Below, piece after piece: positions 43,349-52,229 of a stretch of 64,000 nt of DNA. The position numbers and the translations under genes were made by a program. The DNA is from Nocardia jinanensis (GTDB lineage: Bacteria; Actinomycetota; Actinomycetes; Mycobacteriales; Mycobacteriaceae). Within the stretch, counting starts at the first letter, position 1, and each line of letters begins with the position of its first letter. A model generated the notes under the pieces. That model was not told the origin of the DNA. It did not search any database and saw nothing but the letters and a program-made list of their open reading frames with translations. Location: contig NZ_BMMH01000015.1 of the NCBI RefSeq assembly GCF_014645735.1, positions 1-64,000 of the forward strand, given 5' to 3'.

Positions 43349-45745
43349 ATGAATCGAGAGACCGGGCCCGATCAGTCCTACGGGCGATCGTTGCTGAATC
43401 GTGTCCTCGACGGCGTTCCGGCCACTGATTCGCGACTGACGCATATCGCTGAGATCCCGGGCCGTCCGGCCGAGACCACCGAATGGCCGGCCTGGGCGGC
43501 GCCCGCAGTGGTGAACGCACTGCGTACCGAGGGAATCGAGCTGCCGTGGAGTCATCAGGTGGCCACGGCCGGCCACGCCCACCACGAACAGCATGTGGTG
43601 GTGGCCACCGGGACCGCCTCCGGAAAATCGCTGGGGTACCAGCTGCCCGTCCTCACCGCCCTGCACGAGGATCCGCGGGCCACGGCGCTGTACCTCGCCC
43701 CGACCAAGGCCCTGGGCGCCGATCAGCTCCGCATGGTCGGCGAACTGACCCGGCACGGAGCCCTGTCCCGAATCTCCGCCGCCGCGTACGACGGCGACAC
43801 TCCCACCGAGATCCGGCAATGGGTGCGGGCGGAGGCGCGCTGGCTGTTCACCAACCCCGATATGCTGCACCTGAGCCTCTTGCGGTCACATAGCCGCTGG
43901 TCACGCTTCTTTCGCCGACTACGCTACGTAGTCGTCGACGAATGCCACGCCTATCGGGGATTGTTCGGTTCACACGTCGCCCTGGTGCTGCGCCGGTTGC
44001 GCCGGCTGGCCGCCCACTACGGCGCGGACCCGGTATTCGTACTGTGCTCGGCGACCGCGGCAGATCCGGCCGCGGCGGCGTCTCGGCTGATCGGCGCCGA
44101 CTGCGTGGCGGTGACCGAGGACGGGTCGCCGCGAGGCCCGCGCACCGTCGCGTTCTGGGAGCCACCCCTGCTCACCGCGCTGACCGGGGAGAACGGCGCG
44201 CCCGTCCGGCTCGGCGCCACCACGGAGGCAGCGCGCATCACCGCCGATCTGGTGGTGGAAGGCGCGCGGACCCTGACATTCGCCAGGTCGCGCCGGGCAG
44301 CGGAGCTGATCGCCGTGCACACCCGGCAGCGGCTCGCAGAAATCGATCCCGAACTGGCGGAACGCGTCGCCGCCTATCGCGGCGGGTACCTGCCGGAGGA
44401 CCGGCGAGCGCTGGAGGCCGGCCTCTCGGACGGCTCACTGCTTGCCGCCGCGACCACCAATGCGCTGGAACTGGGTGTCGATATCGCTGGATTGGACGCG
44501 GTCGTACTGGCCGGGTTTCCCGGGACGGTCGCTTCGTTCCGACAGCAGATCGGCCGGGCCGGACGGCGTACGCAGGGGGCGCTGGCCCTGCTGATAGCGC
44601 GTGACGACCCCCTCGACACCTATCTGGTTCACCATCCCGAAGCCCTGCTGGACCGGCCGGTGGAAGCCAGCATCATCGACCCCTCGAATCCCTATGTATT
44701 AGGCCCGCAACTGCTGTGCGCGGCCATGGAACTGCCCCTCGGCGAGGCGGAGGCCGAAGCCCTCGGCGCCCATCGAGTACTTACCGAACTAGCAGTTCAA
44801 GGGCTCGTCCGGCGGCGCGGAGCCGATGACGGCAGCCGCTGGTTCTACATCGCCGCCGAATCACCGCACGATGATGTCGACGTCCGCGGCGGCATCGGCA
44901 CCCAGGTCGCGATAGTGGTCGGCGAAACCGGGCGGCTGCTCGGCACAGCGGACGCCGGACGCGCTCCGGCCACCCTGCACGAAGGCGCGATCCACCTGCA
45001 CCAGGGCGAAAGCTATCTGGTCGAGGAACTGGATCTCGAGGGCGGCGTCGCACTGGTCCGCGCCGATACTCCGGGCTGGACCACCAGCGCCCGCCGGATC
45101 ACCTCTCTCACCGTGGACTCGGTGCGCGAAAGTACGGCCTTCGGCCGGGTCACAGCGGCTTTCGCGGACGTCACAGTGCGCAGCCAGGTCGTGGGCTACC
45201 TGCGCACCCTGGTGACCGGCGAGGTTCTCGACCTGGTCGAACTCGATCTGCCCGAGCAGACGCTGCCGACCACTGCGGTGCTCTACACCGTGACGCCCGA
45301 ACTACTGGACCGCGCCGGGATCGACACCTCCGCGGCCCCGGGCGCGCTGCACGCCGCCGAACACGCGGCAATCGGGTTACTACCGCTCGTGGCGACCTGC
45401 GATCGATGGGATATCGGCGGCGTTTCCACAGCTCAGCACCCCGATACCGGCCTGCCTACAGTATTCGTCTACGACGGGCAGCCCGGCGGCGCGGGATTCG
45501 CCGAACGCGGGTACACGATGCTGCGGCGCTGGCTCGACGCCACGCTGGCCGCGGTCGAGTCCTGCTCCTGCCGCAGTGGCTGCCCGTCCTGTGTGCAGTC
45601 ACCCAAGTGCGGGAACGGCAACGACCCACTCGATAAAGCGGGCGCCATCCGCTTGTTGACGGCGATTCTGGCCGAACTGGCCGTCCCGGACGGTCGATAC
45701 GCCCCGACTATGACAAGACCAAGTGGTCACAGCGTTGCCGACTGA
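43349..45745 (+). CDS. DECH-box helicase with DUF1998 zinc end (Rv3649 type)
   Basis: 798 residues from ATG 43349. Helicase motifs: ATGTASGKSLGYQLP (Walker A), APTKALGADQ, VVVDECHAYRG (DECH box), LCSATAADP, and QQIGRAGRRTQG. The C-terminal CSCRSGCPSCVQSPKCGNGN is a four-Cys zinc module of the MrfA/Hrq1 type. B. subtilis MrfA acts in mitomycin damage repair, so crosslink repair is possible. It is fixed beside the Flp/Tad genes in many actinobacteria for unknown reasons. Confidence 0.94.
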   Translation: MNRETGPDQSYGRSLLNRVLDGVPATDSRLTHIAEIPGRPAETTEWPAWAAPAVVNALRTEGIELPWSHQVATAGHAHHEQHVVVATGTASGKSLGYQLPVLTALHEDPRATALYLAPTKALGADQLRMVGELTRHGALSRISAAAYDGDTPTEIRQWVRAEARWLFTNPDMLHLSLLRSHSRWSRFFRRLRYVVVDECHAYRGLFGSHVALVLRRLRRLAAHYGADPVFVLCSATAADPAAAASRLIGADCVAVTEDGSPRGPRTVAFWEPPLLTALTGENGAPVRLGATTEAARITADLVVEGARTLTFARSRRAAELIAVHTRQRLAEIDPELAERVAAYRGGYLPEDRRALEAGLSDGSLLAAATTNALELGVDIAGLDAVVLAGFPGTVASFRQQIGRAGRRTQGALALLIARDDPLDTYLVHHPEALLDRPVEASIIDPSNPYVLGPQLLCAAMELPLGEAEAEALGAHRVLTELAVQGLVRRRGADDGSRWFYIAAESPHDDVDVRGGIGTQVAIVVGETGRLLGTADAGRAPATLHEGAIHLHQGESYLVEELDLEGGVALVRADTPGWTTSARRITSLTVDSVRESTAFGRVTAAFADVTVRSQVVGYLRTLVTGEVLDLVELDLPEQTLPTTAVLYTVTPELLDRAGIDTSAAPGALHAAEHAAIGLLPLVATCDRWDIGGVSTAQHPDTGLPTVFVYDGQPGGAGFAERGYTMLRRWLDATLAAVESCSCRSGCPSCVQSPKCGNGNDPLDKAGAIRLLTAILAELAVPDGRYAPTMTRPSGHSVAD

Positions 45746-45955
45746 CCGGCGGCAGGCACCATACGCCCTATGCCCGCTCGAATTAAGAGGATATGCATCA
45801 TATTAACTGAATCGTTGCCATAGAACCGGTCGGTAGCTACAGAAGGCGTATTCGTATCAATTCCGGAACGGTTGACGAATTCGAGTAACGGGCCATTAAT
45901 TGCCGTCGCTAAGTGAATGCAGTATTCGCCGTTAACAAAATTCGGCAAAGCGCGA
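45746..45955. other. AT-rich intergenic stretch
   Basis: 210 bases clearly lower in GC than the rest of the window, between convergent ends of the helicase and the TadE-like gene. A 95-residue frame (TTG 46014 to 45727) crosses it but overlaps the TadE-like coding part and looks unrelated to any family. I see no gene. Confidence 0.5.
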
Positions 45956-46409
45956 TCACGTCGCTTCTTCGACCGGCCCTGCTCGCGCAACCGCTCGTAT
46001 ACTCCGTTCCCCAAACGGACCCAACGGTACTTTTTCTTCGATCGAGATCACGGCATCCCAGCCGTCTATCTCGCACTGCACAACTCCCGCCCCCATCTGT
46101 TCTACGAGTGATTCGGCGGCCACACATCCGGCTTCCGCCCCGTTCCACAGTTCGCCCGCCGCCGCCAGCGGCGAGGTCCGCCGCAGCTTGCGCGCGGTGG
46201 CGCGCCACCACCACCGCGCCGAATTGGACGACGAGCGCAGTTATCACGATCAGCGCGGCCAACGCCAGACATGCGGTGACCGTCGCCGAGCCGTCCTCTC
46301 GCCGCCGACGCCGCGCTCGTCGGCGGAAACACCGGATGAATCGAGCCGGCGGTACCGGACGCGCGCCTCGCACTCCCGACGCGGGCCGCCTCTCAGGTTC
46401 GCGACTCAC
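45956..46409 (-). pseudogene. TadE-like pilus protein (Rv3654c type), frameshifted
   Basis: Starts GTG 46409 on the stop of the TadE gene (GTGA). The first frame has a TM helix (TACLALAALIVITALVVQFG) and VARHRAQAAADLA, the conserved start of the helicase/secretion-neighbourhood TadE-like family. Near 46165-46175, in a GGCGGCGGCGGG run, the frame changes. The rest of the family pattern (GELWNGAEAGCVAAESLVEQ, QCEIDGWDAV, ARAGP) continues in another frame to TGA 45956. Two bases appear to be missing. Either a true pseudogene, a sequencing slip or programmed slippage. Confidence 0.75.
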
Positions 46410-46744
46410 GCGCGCGGATCCGGTTCTTTCACGGCGACCGCCTCGGCCCGGAGTTCCAGAACGGGTAACAACGGGGTATCCGACATGACGAGGGCGATCA
46501 CGCGATCACCCTCGTCACGTAGCGAGATCTCCGCCCCTGCCGGCGCGACCCGGCGCGCGGCGGCGACCGCCACGGATCGGTCACCGCGGGCGGCCAAACG
46601 GGCCGCCTCACGTGCGGCGTCCACACAACGCACCTGAGTCACCGCCGCGAACACGGCACCCACGCACAGTGCGGCGACGACGGCGATCGCACCGAGCGCG
46701 ATCGCCGCCTCGACAGTTACAGACCCGGCCTCCTCGGTGCCCAG
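46406..46744 (-). CDS. TadE family pilus assembly protein (Rv3655c type), CTG start
   Basis: About 112 residues with the pseudopilin-like start EEAGSVTVEAAIALGAIAVV (G-x4-E cleavage context) and one TM helix, then a periplasmic part with DAAREAARLAARGD. No ATG, GTG or TTG occurs in any frame between the Flp stop (46813) and the conserved helix. CTG 46744 has AAGGAGG (46754-46760) nine bases upstream and gives LGTEEAGSVTVE, so I take it as the start. Part of the Flp/Tad operon. Confidence 0.8.
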   Translation of the reverse strand: MGTEEAGSVTVEAAIALGAIAVVAALCVGAVFAAVTQVRCVDAAREAARLAARGDRSVAVAAARRVAPAGAEISLRDEGDRVIALVMSDTPLLPVLELRAEAVAVKEPDPRA

Positions 46745-46812
46745 CCGCCGGAGCCTCCTTGCCCGCCTGGTTCCGAGAGCGGCTTCGGCGCCCAGCGGCC
46801 CGGCTGCAGACC

Positions 46813-47055
46813 TCAGACGCTCGTGTTCAGCGCCTTCTCGATGATCCCGGTCAACGCGTCGGGAATGCTCTCGCCGGTCACCACGGTGTAGAGCACGGCA
46901 CCGAAGGCGGCCGCGGCAATGGTTCCGATCGCGTACTCGACCGTGCTCATCCCCGCATCCTCCGACACCACCCTCATCAGGCGGGCATTCATCCTTCTCT
47001 GCGCCGCCCACAACCCCTCCCCAACGGACCACAGTGTTGTCCAGATCGCCGGCAT
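46813..47055 (-). CDS. Flp pilin-like DUF4244 protein (Rv3656c type)
   Basis: 80 residues. EDAGMSTVEYAIGTIAAAAFGAVLYTV (quoted in parts) is the type IVb pilin core: Gly before the cleavage site, Glu+5 and Tyr+6, then a hydrophobic helix. GGGGAG upstream of ATG 47055. Probably the major pilin of the Tad system encoded downstream and upstream of it. Confidence 0.9.
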   Translation of the reverse strand: MPAIWTTLWSVGEGLWAAQRRMNARLMRVVSEDAGMSTVEYAIGTIAAAAFGAVLYTVVTGESIPDALTGIIEKALNTSV

Positions 47056-47130
47056 CCGACTCCCCTTTCTTCTCGCCTCGTACAGCCGATCCGCACGAGC
47101 ACATCTCGGTGTCCGCCTCCGGTGCCGTAC

Positions 47131-47727
47131 TCACAGCGCCGCGCCGCCGAGTACCCGGCCGGCCAAGCCGATGATCACGGGCACGATGCCCAGACAGATG
47201 AACGCCGGAAGGAAACACAGACCCAGCGGCCCACCGATCAGGACACCGGCGCGTTCGGCCCGCGCGGTCGCTGCTTGCTCCACCTGGGTACGCCGCTCGT
47301 CGGCCAGTTCTCCGATGCCCGCAGCCAGCGACGCACCCGATCGTGCCGAGCGCCGCGCCAGCCGGGCGAGCGCATCGAATTCCGGCGCGCCCGGTGATCC
47401 GGATTCGACCGGAGCCCATGCCACCACCGGGTCGGCCCCCAGGGCGAGCAGATCGGCGACCCGCAGCAGCCGATCGACCAGCGAATCCGGCGATGCCGGG
47501 GCGACCGCGCGGAGCGCGGCGGCCGGTGGCAGCCCGGCACGCAGGCATGCTCCGAGCAGATCGAACAGTGTCGCGACGGCGACCGGGTCGGATGCCGCGC
47601 GGACCTTCCGGGCCCGCCCGTCGCGATGGGCGGCCGCGGCGGTCAGACGGGATACCGGGGGAACCGGAGCCGGTACCAGCAGGGTCGCGACCGAGAGCAA
47701 TACGAACGGCCAGGCTTGAGCTGTCAT
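47131..47727 (-). CDS. type II secretion F-like protein TadC (Rv3657c type)
   Basis: 198 residues, shorter than many TadC proteins. The GspF domain has FDLLGACLRAGLPPAAALRAV and a second helix pair, then two C-terminal TM helices (GVLIGGPLGLCFLPAFICLG and VPVIIGLAGRVLGG). Inner-membrane platform partner of TadB and the TadA ATPase. Confidence 0.88.
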   Translation of the reverse strand: MTAQAWPFVLLSVATLLVPAPVPPVSRLTAAAAHRDGRARKVRAASDPVAVATLFDLLGACLRAGLPPAAALRAVAPASPDSLVDRLLRVADLLALGADPVVAWAPVESGSPGAPEFDALARLARRSARSGASLAAGIGELADERRTQVEQAATARAERAGVLIGGPLGLCFLPAFICLGIVPVIIGLAGRVLGGAAL

Positions 47728-47799
47728 CGCCCCTTCTCCCAGAACTCAGTAGTGGCCCGCCGAGTGGTCCTTTCACCGCAGCAGAGTTCAGCGGGCTCA

Positions 47800-48621
47800 T
47801 TACGGGACCACCCGTCGAGTTATCTCGTCCGCCCAGAGCAACCCCGCGCAGGCCAAACCGGTGCCGAGCGGCAACAGGTAACGACCGGCCGAGGAAGCGA
47901 AGAGCACCTGGAACGGATGGGCACCCATCAACTGCCCCAGGCCGATACCGAGCAGCGGCAGAACCGCCAGAATCGTGGCAGTCGCGCGGGCTCCGGCCAG
48001 CGAAGCATCGGTACGGCTCCGGAATCTGATCCGCGAGCCGAGATCGGCTCGGGCCGCCGACAGCAGCTCGGCCAGCGCGAGGCCGTGCCGTTCGGCGACC
48101 CGCCAGGCGTCGGCGACCCGGCCGAGTTCGGCGGCGATCACGGCATCAGGGCGAAGCAGACCTTCGGCGCCCGACCCGCCCAACCGGCTGCGTGCCGACC
48201 CGACCGCGAATGCCGCCGCCGCGATTCCGCCGGTCTCCCGGGCGGCTACCGCCGCCGCGGCGCTCGGATGGGCCCCGATCTTCAATTCGGAGATCACGGC
48301 CTCGAGGCCGTCGAGCAGGTATCCGCATTCGGTGCGGTGCAGGCGCATCCGGCGGGATCGGCGCAGCCGCACCGCGGCGGTTCCCGCGACGAGTAGGGCG
48401 GCCATGAGGCTGCCGCTGCCCAAGACCAGCGCCGGCACACATCCGGCAAGAACAGAGGCGAACAGCACCCAACGAGTCGGAAACCGCTGTGATGACTTCA
48501 TTTCGAACACAGCGCCGAACCGCCGCCGCACCGGCGGAACCGGTACGAGCAGCAACGCGAGCACTGTGCACCCGAACGCCGCAGCGAACAGGCCGCCCGG
48601 CCCGTCGACGGTGGTCATCAC
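47800..48621 (-). CDS. type II secretion F family protein TadB (Rv3658c type)
   Basis: 273 residues with N-terminal TM helices (LFAAAFGCTVLALLLVPVP, VLFASVLAGCVPALVLG), a GspF domain (LLDGLEAVISELKIGAHPSAAAA) and two C-terminal TM helices. Its start overlaps the TadA gene stop by four bases. Platform protein of the Tad pilus assembly machine. Confidence 0.9.
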   Translation of the reverse strand: MMTTVDGPGGLFAAAFGCTVLALLLVPVPPVRRRFGAVFEMKSSQRFPTRWVLFASVLAGCVPALVLGSGSLMAALLVAGTAAVRLRRSRRMRLHRTECGYLLDGLEAVISELKIGAHPSAAAAVAARETGGIAAAAFAVGSARSRLGGSGAEGLLRPDAVIAAELGRVADAWRVAERHGLALAELLSAARADLGSRIRFRSRTDASLAGARATATILAVLPLLGIGLGQLMGAHPFQVLFASSAGRYLLPLGTGLACAGLLWADEITRRVVP

Positions 48622-49820
48622 CCCGCCCGTTCCGCGAGTGCTGCCCGGAGGACCCCCGCGGAGGGTGCCGGCCCGGCTGCCCGCCAGGCCGGGTAGATCT
48701 CCACCCCGCCGCCGGTATCCCGCTGCACCACACCGATTTCCCCGAGGTATCGGAACCCGTCCGCTCGACGGCGGACGTGCAGCACCACCTGGACAGCCGC
48801 GGCCAGTTGACTGTGCAACGCGGCCCGGTCCATTCCGCCCAGCCCCGCCAGCGCCTCGAGCCGGGCTACCACCTCCCGCGGCGAATTGGCGTGTACGGTT
48901 CCCGCACCGCCGTCGTGGCCGGTGTTCAACGCGGTCAGCAGGTCGACGACTTCCGCACCCCGGACCTCGCCGATCACCAGGCGGTCCGGCCGCATACGCA
49001 ACGCCTGCCGCACGAGATCGCGCAGAGTGATCTCCCCGGCCCCTTCGATATTCGGTGGGCGCGCCACCAACCGGACCACATGTGGATGCGGCGGCGCGAG
49101 TTCCGCGGCATCCTCGACGCAGATGACGCGTTCGCCCGGATCCACTTCGGCGAGCAGCGCGGACAGAAGTGTGGTCTTTCCCGCCCCGGTGCCGCCGACC
49201 ACAAGGAAAGCCAGCCGCGCGCGGATGATCTCGCGCAGCAGGGTTTCCGCTCCGGGTGGCACCGCACCGGACCGGACGAGCACGTCCAGGCCCTGGGTCG
49301 CCGGGCGCAGGACCCGCAGCGAAAGGCAGGTTCCGCCCCGCGCGATCGGTGCCAGCACGGCATGCAGCCGCACGCCGAAATTCTGTCCCAGCAGGAGTTC
49401 TCGGCCGGACAACTGCCCGTCGACCCAGGGCTGCGCATCATCGAGCCGTCGGCCGGCCGACAGCGCCAGCCGCTGCGCCAGCCGCCGGACGGCGGCCTCG
49501 TCGGGAAAGGTCGTCGACGTGCGTTCGACCCCGCGTCCCCTATCGATCCACACCGCGTCCGGGGCGGTGACCAGCACATCGGCGACCGCCGGATCGTGCA
49601 GCAGCGGTTCCAGCACCCCGGCGCCGGTGAGCTCGGTCTGTAACAGCCGCAGAGCGCGGAGCAGATCGGTATCTCCCAGCATCCCCCCGGCTTCGGCACG
49701 GATGGCCGCCGCGACCCGGGCGGGCTCGGGCTCCGCGTGGTCTCCGGCCAGTCGTTCGCGAACCCGCTCCAGCAGTTCGGTGGTGACCACCCCGGTGGGT
49801 TCAGCAGCGGTATTACTCAT
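48618..49820 (-). CDS. pilus assembly/secretion ATPase TadA (Rv3659c type)
   Basis: 400 residues from ATG 49820. Walker A VVGGTGAGKTTLLSALL, the Asp box VICVEDAAELAPPHPHV, Walker B PDRLVIGEVRG and the His box GHDGGAGTVHANSP are all there. Hexameric CpaF/TadA-type ATPase that powers pilin extrusion. The start overlaps the Ssd/CpaE-like gene stop (ATGA). Confidence 0.95.
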   Translation of the reverse strand: MSNTAAEPTGVVTTELLERVRERLAGDHAEPEPARVAAAIRAEAGGMLGDTDLLRALRLLQTELTGAGVLEPLLHDPAVADVLVTAPDAVWIDRGRGVERTSTTFPDEAAVRRLAQRLALSAGRRLDDAQPWVDGQLSGRELLLGQNFGVRLHAVLAPIARGGTCLSLRVLRPATQGLDVLVRSGAVPPGAETLLREIIRARLAFLVVGGTGAGKTTLLSALLAEVDPGERVICVEDAAELAPPHPHVVRLVARPPNIEGAGEITLRDLVRQALRMRPDRLVIGEVRGAEVVDLLTALNTGHDGGAGTVHANSPREVVARLEALAGLGGMDRAALHSQLAAAVQVVLHVRRRADGFRYLGEIGVVQRDTGGGVEIYPAWRAAGPAPSAGVLRAALAERAG

Positions 49821-50923
49821 CGCGCGCTCCGCCGGCCGGGTGGGCTCAGTACCGCCAGCACCGCGTCGCACGCGTCGCGCAGGGGGCCGCGCCGCAGTCG
49901 CAGACCTCTGCGTTCGAGTCGCGCGGCCAGCCCGGGTTGCGCCCGGACCGCTGCCAGCAGGGGAAGTTCCAGTACCGCGGCGATATCGCGGCCGCGTAGA
50001 TTTCCGGGCGCCGGTCCACGCACCACCAAGCCGCGATTCGGATTCCGCTGCGCTATCCATTCCGCCACAGCACCGGCGGCCGCCACCGCACGCAGCTGCG
50101 CCGGCACAACGAGTACTACGAGGTCGGCAGCGTCGAGTATCCGGTCGGTATGCGGACCACGCTCGCTGGAGATATCACAGACGACGAGATCGCCCGCGCC
50201 CCGGGCGGCCTCGATCACGGCATGGGCGGCGGCCGCGCCGATGGGGCCGGTTCGTCCACCGCCCCGGCCACAGGACAGCACCGACAGACCGGCACCCGCG
50301 ACAGGGAGTGCGTTGTGCAGCTCGGCCGCGGCGACTCTGCCGTCGTCCACGACCAGATCCGGCCAGCGCAGACCAGGGGTGGCCTCGATACCGAGCAGCA
50401 GGTCGAGGCCGCCGCCGTGGGGTGCGCCGTCGACCAGCACCGTATGTGGGCGGAAACCGGCGGTAGCCGAACGCAGTGCTGTGGCGGCGGCGAGGACGGA
50501 GGCCCCGGCGCCGGCACCCGCTCCGGCCAATGCGATCACCACACCGCCGTCGGTGTGCTGCTGGCCGTATTCGGCGAACTTCTCTATGAGCTCGACCGCG
50601 GCACCCGGTAGTGCGATGACCCGTTCCGCCCCGATCACCGCGGCTGCCTGCCAATCGACCAGCTCGGGCTCCCCGTCGGTGACCGTCACCACCCCGTCGC
50701 GCCGCGGCGGCGACGCGCTCGCGCATGCCGTCGCGGCCGCGGTGTCGAGTACCACCAGCGGCGCCGCGGACCAGGAGTGCCGGCCGAGGAGCACCTCACT
50801 CTCGTCGATGCGCCGACCGGCCGCGGCGGCGACCCGGCGCACCTCCTCGCGTAGCCGATCGTCCCGGATGAGCACCAGCACCGCGGGTGGCTCCCCGGCG
50901 GCGGGCGTCGCTTCGTGATCCAT
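49817..50923 (-). CDS. CpaE-like / septum site-determining protein Ssd (Rv3660c type)
   Basis: 368 residues from ATG 50923. A receiver-like N-terminal part is followed by a MinD/ParA-like ATPase domain. Its P-loop is degenerate (ALAGAGAGAGASVLAAA in place of KGGxGKT), then VLVDGAPHGGGLDLLLGIE. The mycobacterial homologue Ssd affects septation when overexpressed; CpaE proteins position Tad machinery. Loss of the deviant Walker Lys suggests weak or no ATPase activity. First gene of the pilus operon. Confidence 0.9.
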   Translation of the reverse strand: MDHEATPAAGEPPAVLVLIRDDRLREEVRRVAAAAGRRIDESEVLLGRHSWSAAPLVVLDTAAATACASASPPRRDGVVTVTDGEPELVDWQAAAVIGAERVIALPGAAVELIEKFAEYGQQHTDGGVVIALAGAGAGAGASVLAAATALRSATAGFRPHTVLVDGAPHGGGLDLLLGIEATPGLRWPDLVVDDGRVAAAELHNALPVAGAGLSVLSCGRGGGRTGPIGAAAAHAVIEAARGAGDLVVCDISSERGPHTDRILDAADLVVLVVPAQLRAVAAAGAVAEWIAQRNPNRGLVVRGPAPGNLRGRDIAAVLELPLLAAVRAQPGLAARLERRGLRLRRGPLRDACDAVLAVLSPPGRRSAR

Positions 50924-51025
50924 GGACTCAGCGTGGCCCGGCCGAGCCCACCGGAGCGGGTCGCCGCGGCGATTGTGGACAACTCGCGGGCTGTGGAGAA
51001 CTTTTCGAACCACCCCGGAATAGAG

Positions 51026-51113
51026 GACGGCCCCAGCCGGGGGGGGAGGAGGCTGGGGCCGTCGGGGTTCAGCCCCGGGGGGTCGGGCTGAACGCGCCTG
51101 GAACATGTCCAGG
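51026..51113. other. three consecutive perfect hairpins
   Basis: Hairpin 1: 51026-51038 with 51051-51063, 13 bp, loop of G and A only. Hairpin 2: 51067-51075 with 51085-51093, 9 bp. Hairpin 3: 51097-51102 with 51108-51113, 6 bp. They occupy the centre of the 354-base divergent gap between the Ssd and HAD genes. Could be a structured 5' leader on either strand, back-to-back terminators, or a small RNA. No gene in the gap. Confidence 0.7.
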
Positions 51114-51277
51114 TGCCAGCAATACTACACCCAAGCACCGACTGGAACGCAAGCCCGACGACAAAGAAGTTCCGCAGGTCACCCTCACTTCGGAGGGTCC
51201 GGAAAAACCACAGGTCAGAGCATAAGTGAGCACGCAGCGGACACGACACGCCACGCGTTGATGCCTATCCTGGAGCG

Positions 51278-52111
51278 GTGACGGGATCCGGCAAAACGAC
51301 ACCATCCCCCGGCGATCGGAACGGCGAGAACGGCCGCATCGCCGCCTTCTTCGATCTGGACAAGACGGTCATCGCGAGATCGAGCACATTCGTGTTCAGC
51401 AAGCCGTTCTTCGACCAGGGTCTGATCAGCCGACGCACCGTACTCGAGAGCAGTTATGCCCATTTCATGTTCCTGCTCTCCGGTGCCGACCACGACCAGA
51501 TGGAACGTATGCGCGCGCATCTGACCGATATGTGCGCGGGCTGGGATGTCGCCCAGATCCAGTCGATCGTGGCGGACACCCTGCACGAACTGGTGGATCC
51601 GCTGATCTATGCGGAGGCCGTCGACCTCATCGCCGATCACCGCATCCGCGGCCACGATGTGGTCATCGTCTCCGCCTCCGGCGAGGAGGTGGTGGGACCG
51701 ATCGCCGAAGCGCTGGGCGCAACTCGCACCGCGGCGACCCGGATGGAGGTCGTAGACGGGAAGTACACCGGGGTCGTCGATTTCTACTGTTACGGCGAAG
51801 GCAAGGTCACCGCGATCGAGAAGCTCGCCGCCGCTGAGGGTTACGACCTCTCGCGCTGCTACGCGTATTCCGATTCGATCACCGACCTGCCGATGCTCAC
51901 CGCGGTCGGCCACCCCACCGCCGTCAACCCCGACCGCAATCTACGCCGGGAGGCAACGAGCCGGGGCTGGCCCGTCCTGAGCTTCTCCAACCCGGTATCA
52001 CTGTGGTCACGGTTCCAGGCACCTTCGAAAACCGTGGCCACCGGGCTGGCTGTCGGCGTCAGCGCGCTCGTCGCGGGGGCCGTGACATACCGACTACTGC
52101 GACGTCGATGA
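51278..52111 (+). CDS. HAD-IB family phosphatase (Rv3661, SerB-like)
   Basis: 277 residues from GTG 51278. HAD motif I FFDLDKTVIARSS (DxDxT), motif II VIVSASGEE, Lys in YGEGKVTAI and motif IV YAYSDSITDLPML. A C-terminal TM helix (LAVGVSALVAGAVTYRLL) anchors it. Related to phosphoserine phosphatase-like enzymes; may act on a phospholipid head group or similar because of the anchor. Function unproven. Confidence 0.93.
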   Translation: MTGSGKTTPSPGDRNGENGRIAAFFDLDKTVIARSSTFVFSKPFFDQGLISRRTVLESSYAHFMFLLSGADHDQMERMRAHLTDMCAGWDVAQIQSIVADTLHELVDPLIYAEAVDLIADHRIRGHDVVIVSASGEEVVGPIAEALGATRTAATRMEVVDGKYTGVVDFYCYGEGKVTAIEKLAAAEGYDLSRCYAYSDSITDLPMLTAVGHPTAVNPDRNLRREATSRGWPVLSFSNPVSLWSRFQAPSKTVATGLAVGVSALVAGAVTYRLLRRR

Positions 52112-52195
52112 TCACCCCGCCCTACCTGGACTTATAGCATAAGACTCCGACCGATGTGTCCGGTTTTCTTTTGTCCCACGAAGTTGCGCCAACCC

Positions 52196-52224
52196 TTGAT
52201 GTGAGTGCAGTCACAGTGTAAAAA
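52196..52224 (+). promoter_or_regulatory. promoter of the Ms1-like RNA
   Basis: TTGATG at 52196-52201, a 17-base spacer and TAAAAA at 52219-52224, the clearest sigmaA-like promoter I see in the window. It points at a predicted start near 52230. Confidence 0.6.
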
Positions 52225-52229
52225 TAGAG

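Noticed and set aside
45727..46014. 95-residue gene on the minus strand
   Set aside because: Starts at TTG without a good ribosome site, overlaps the TadE-like coding frame and the helicase end, and shows no family pattern.
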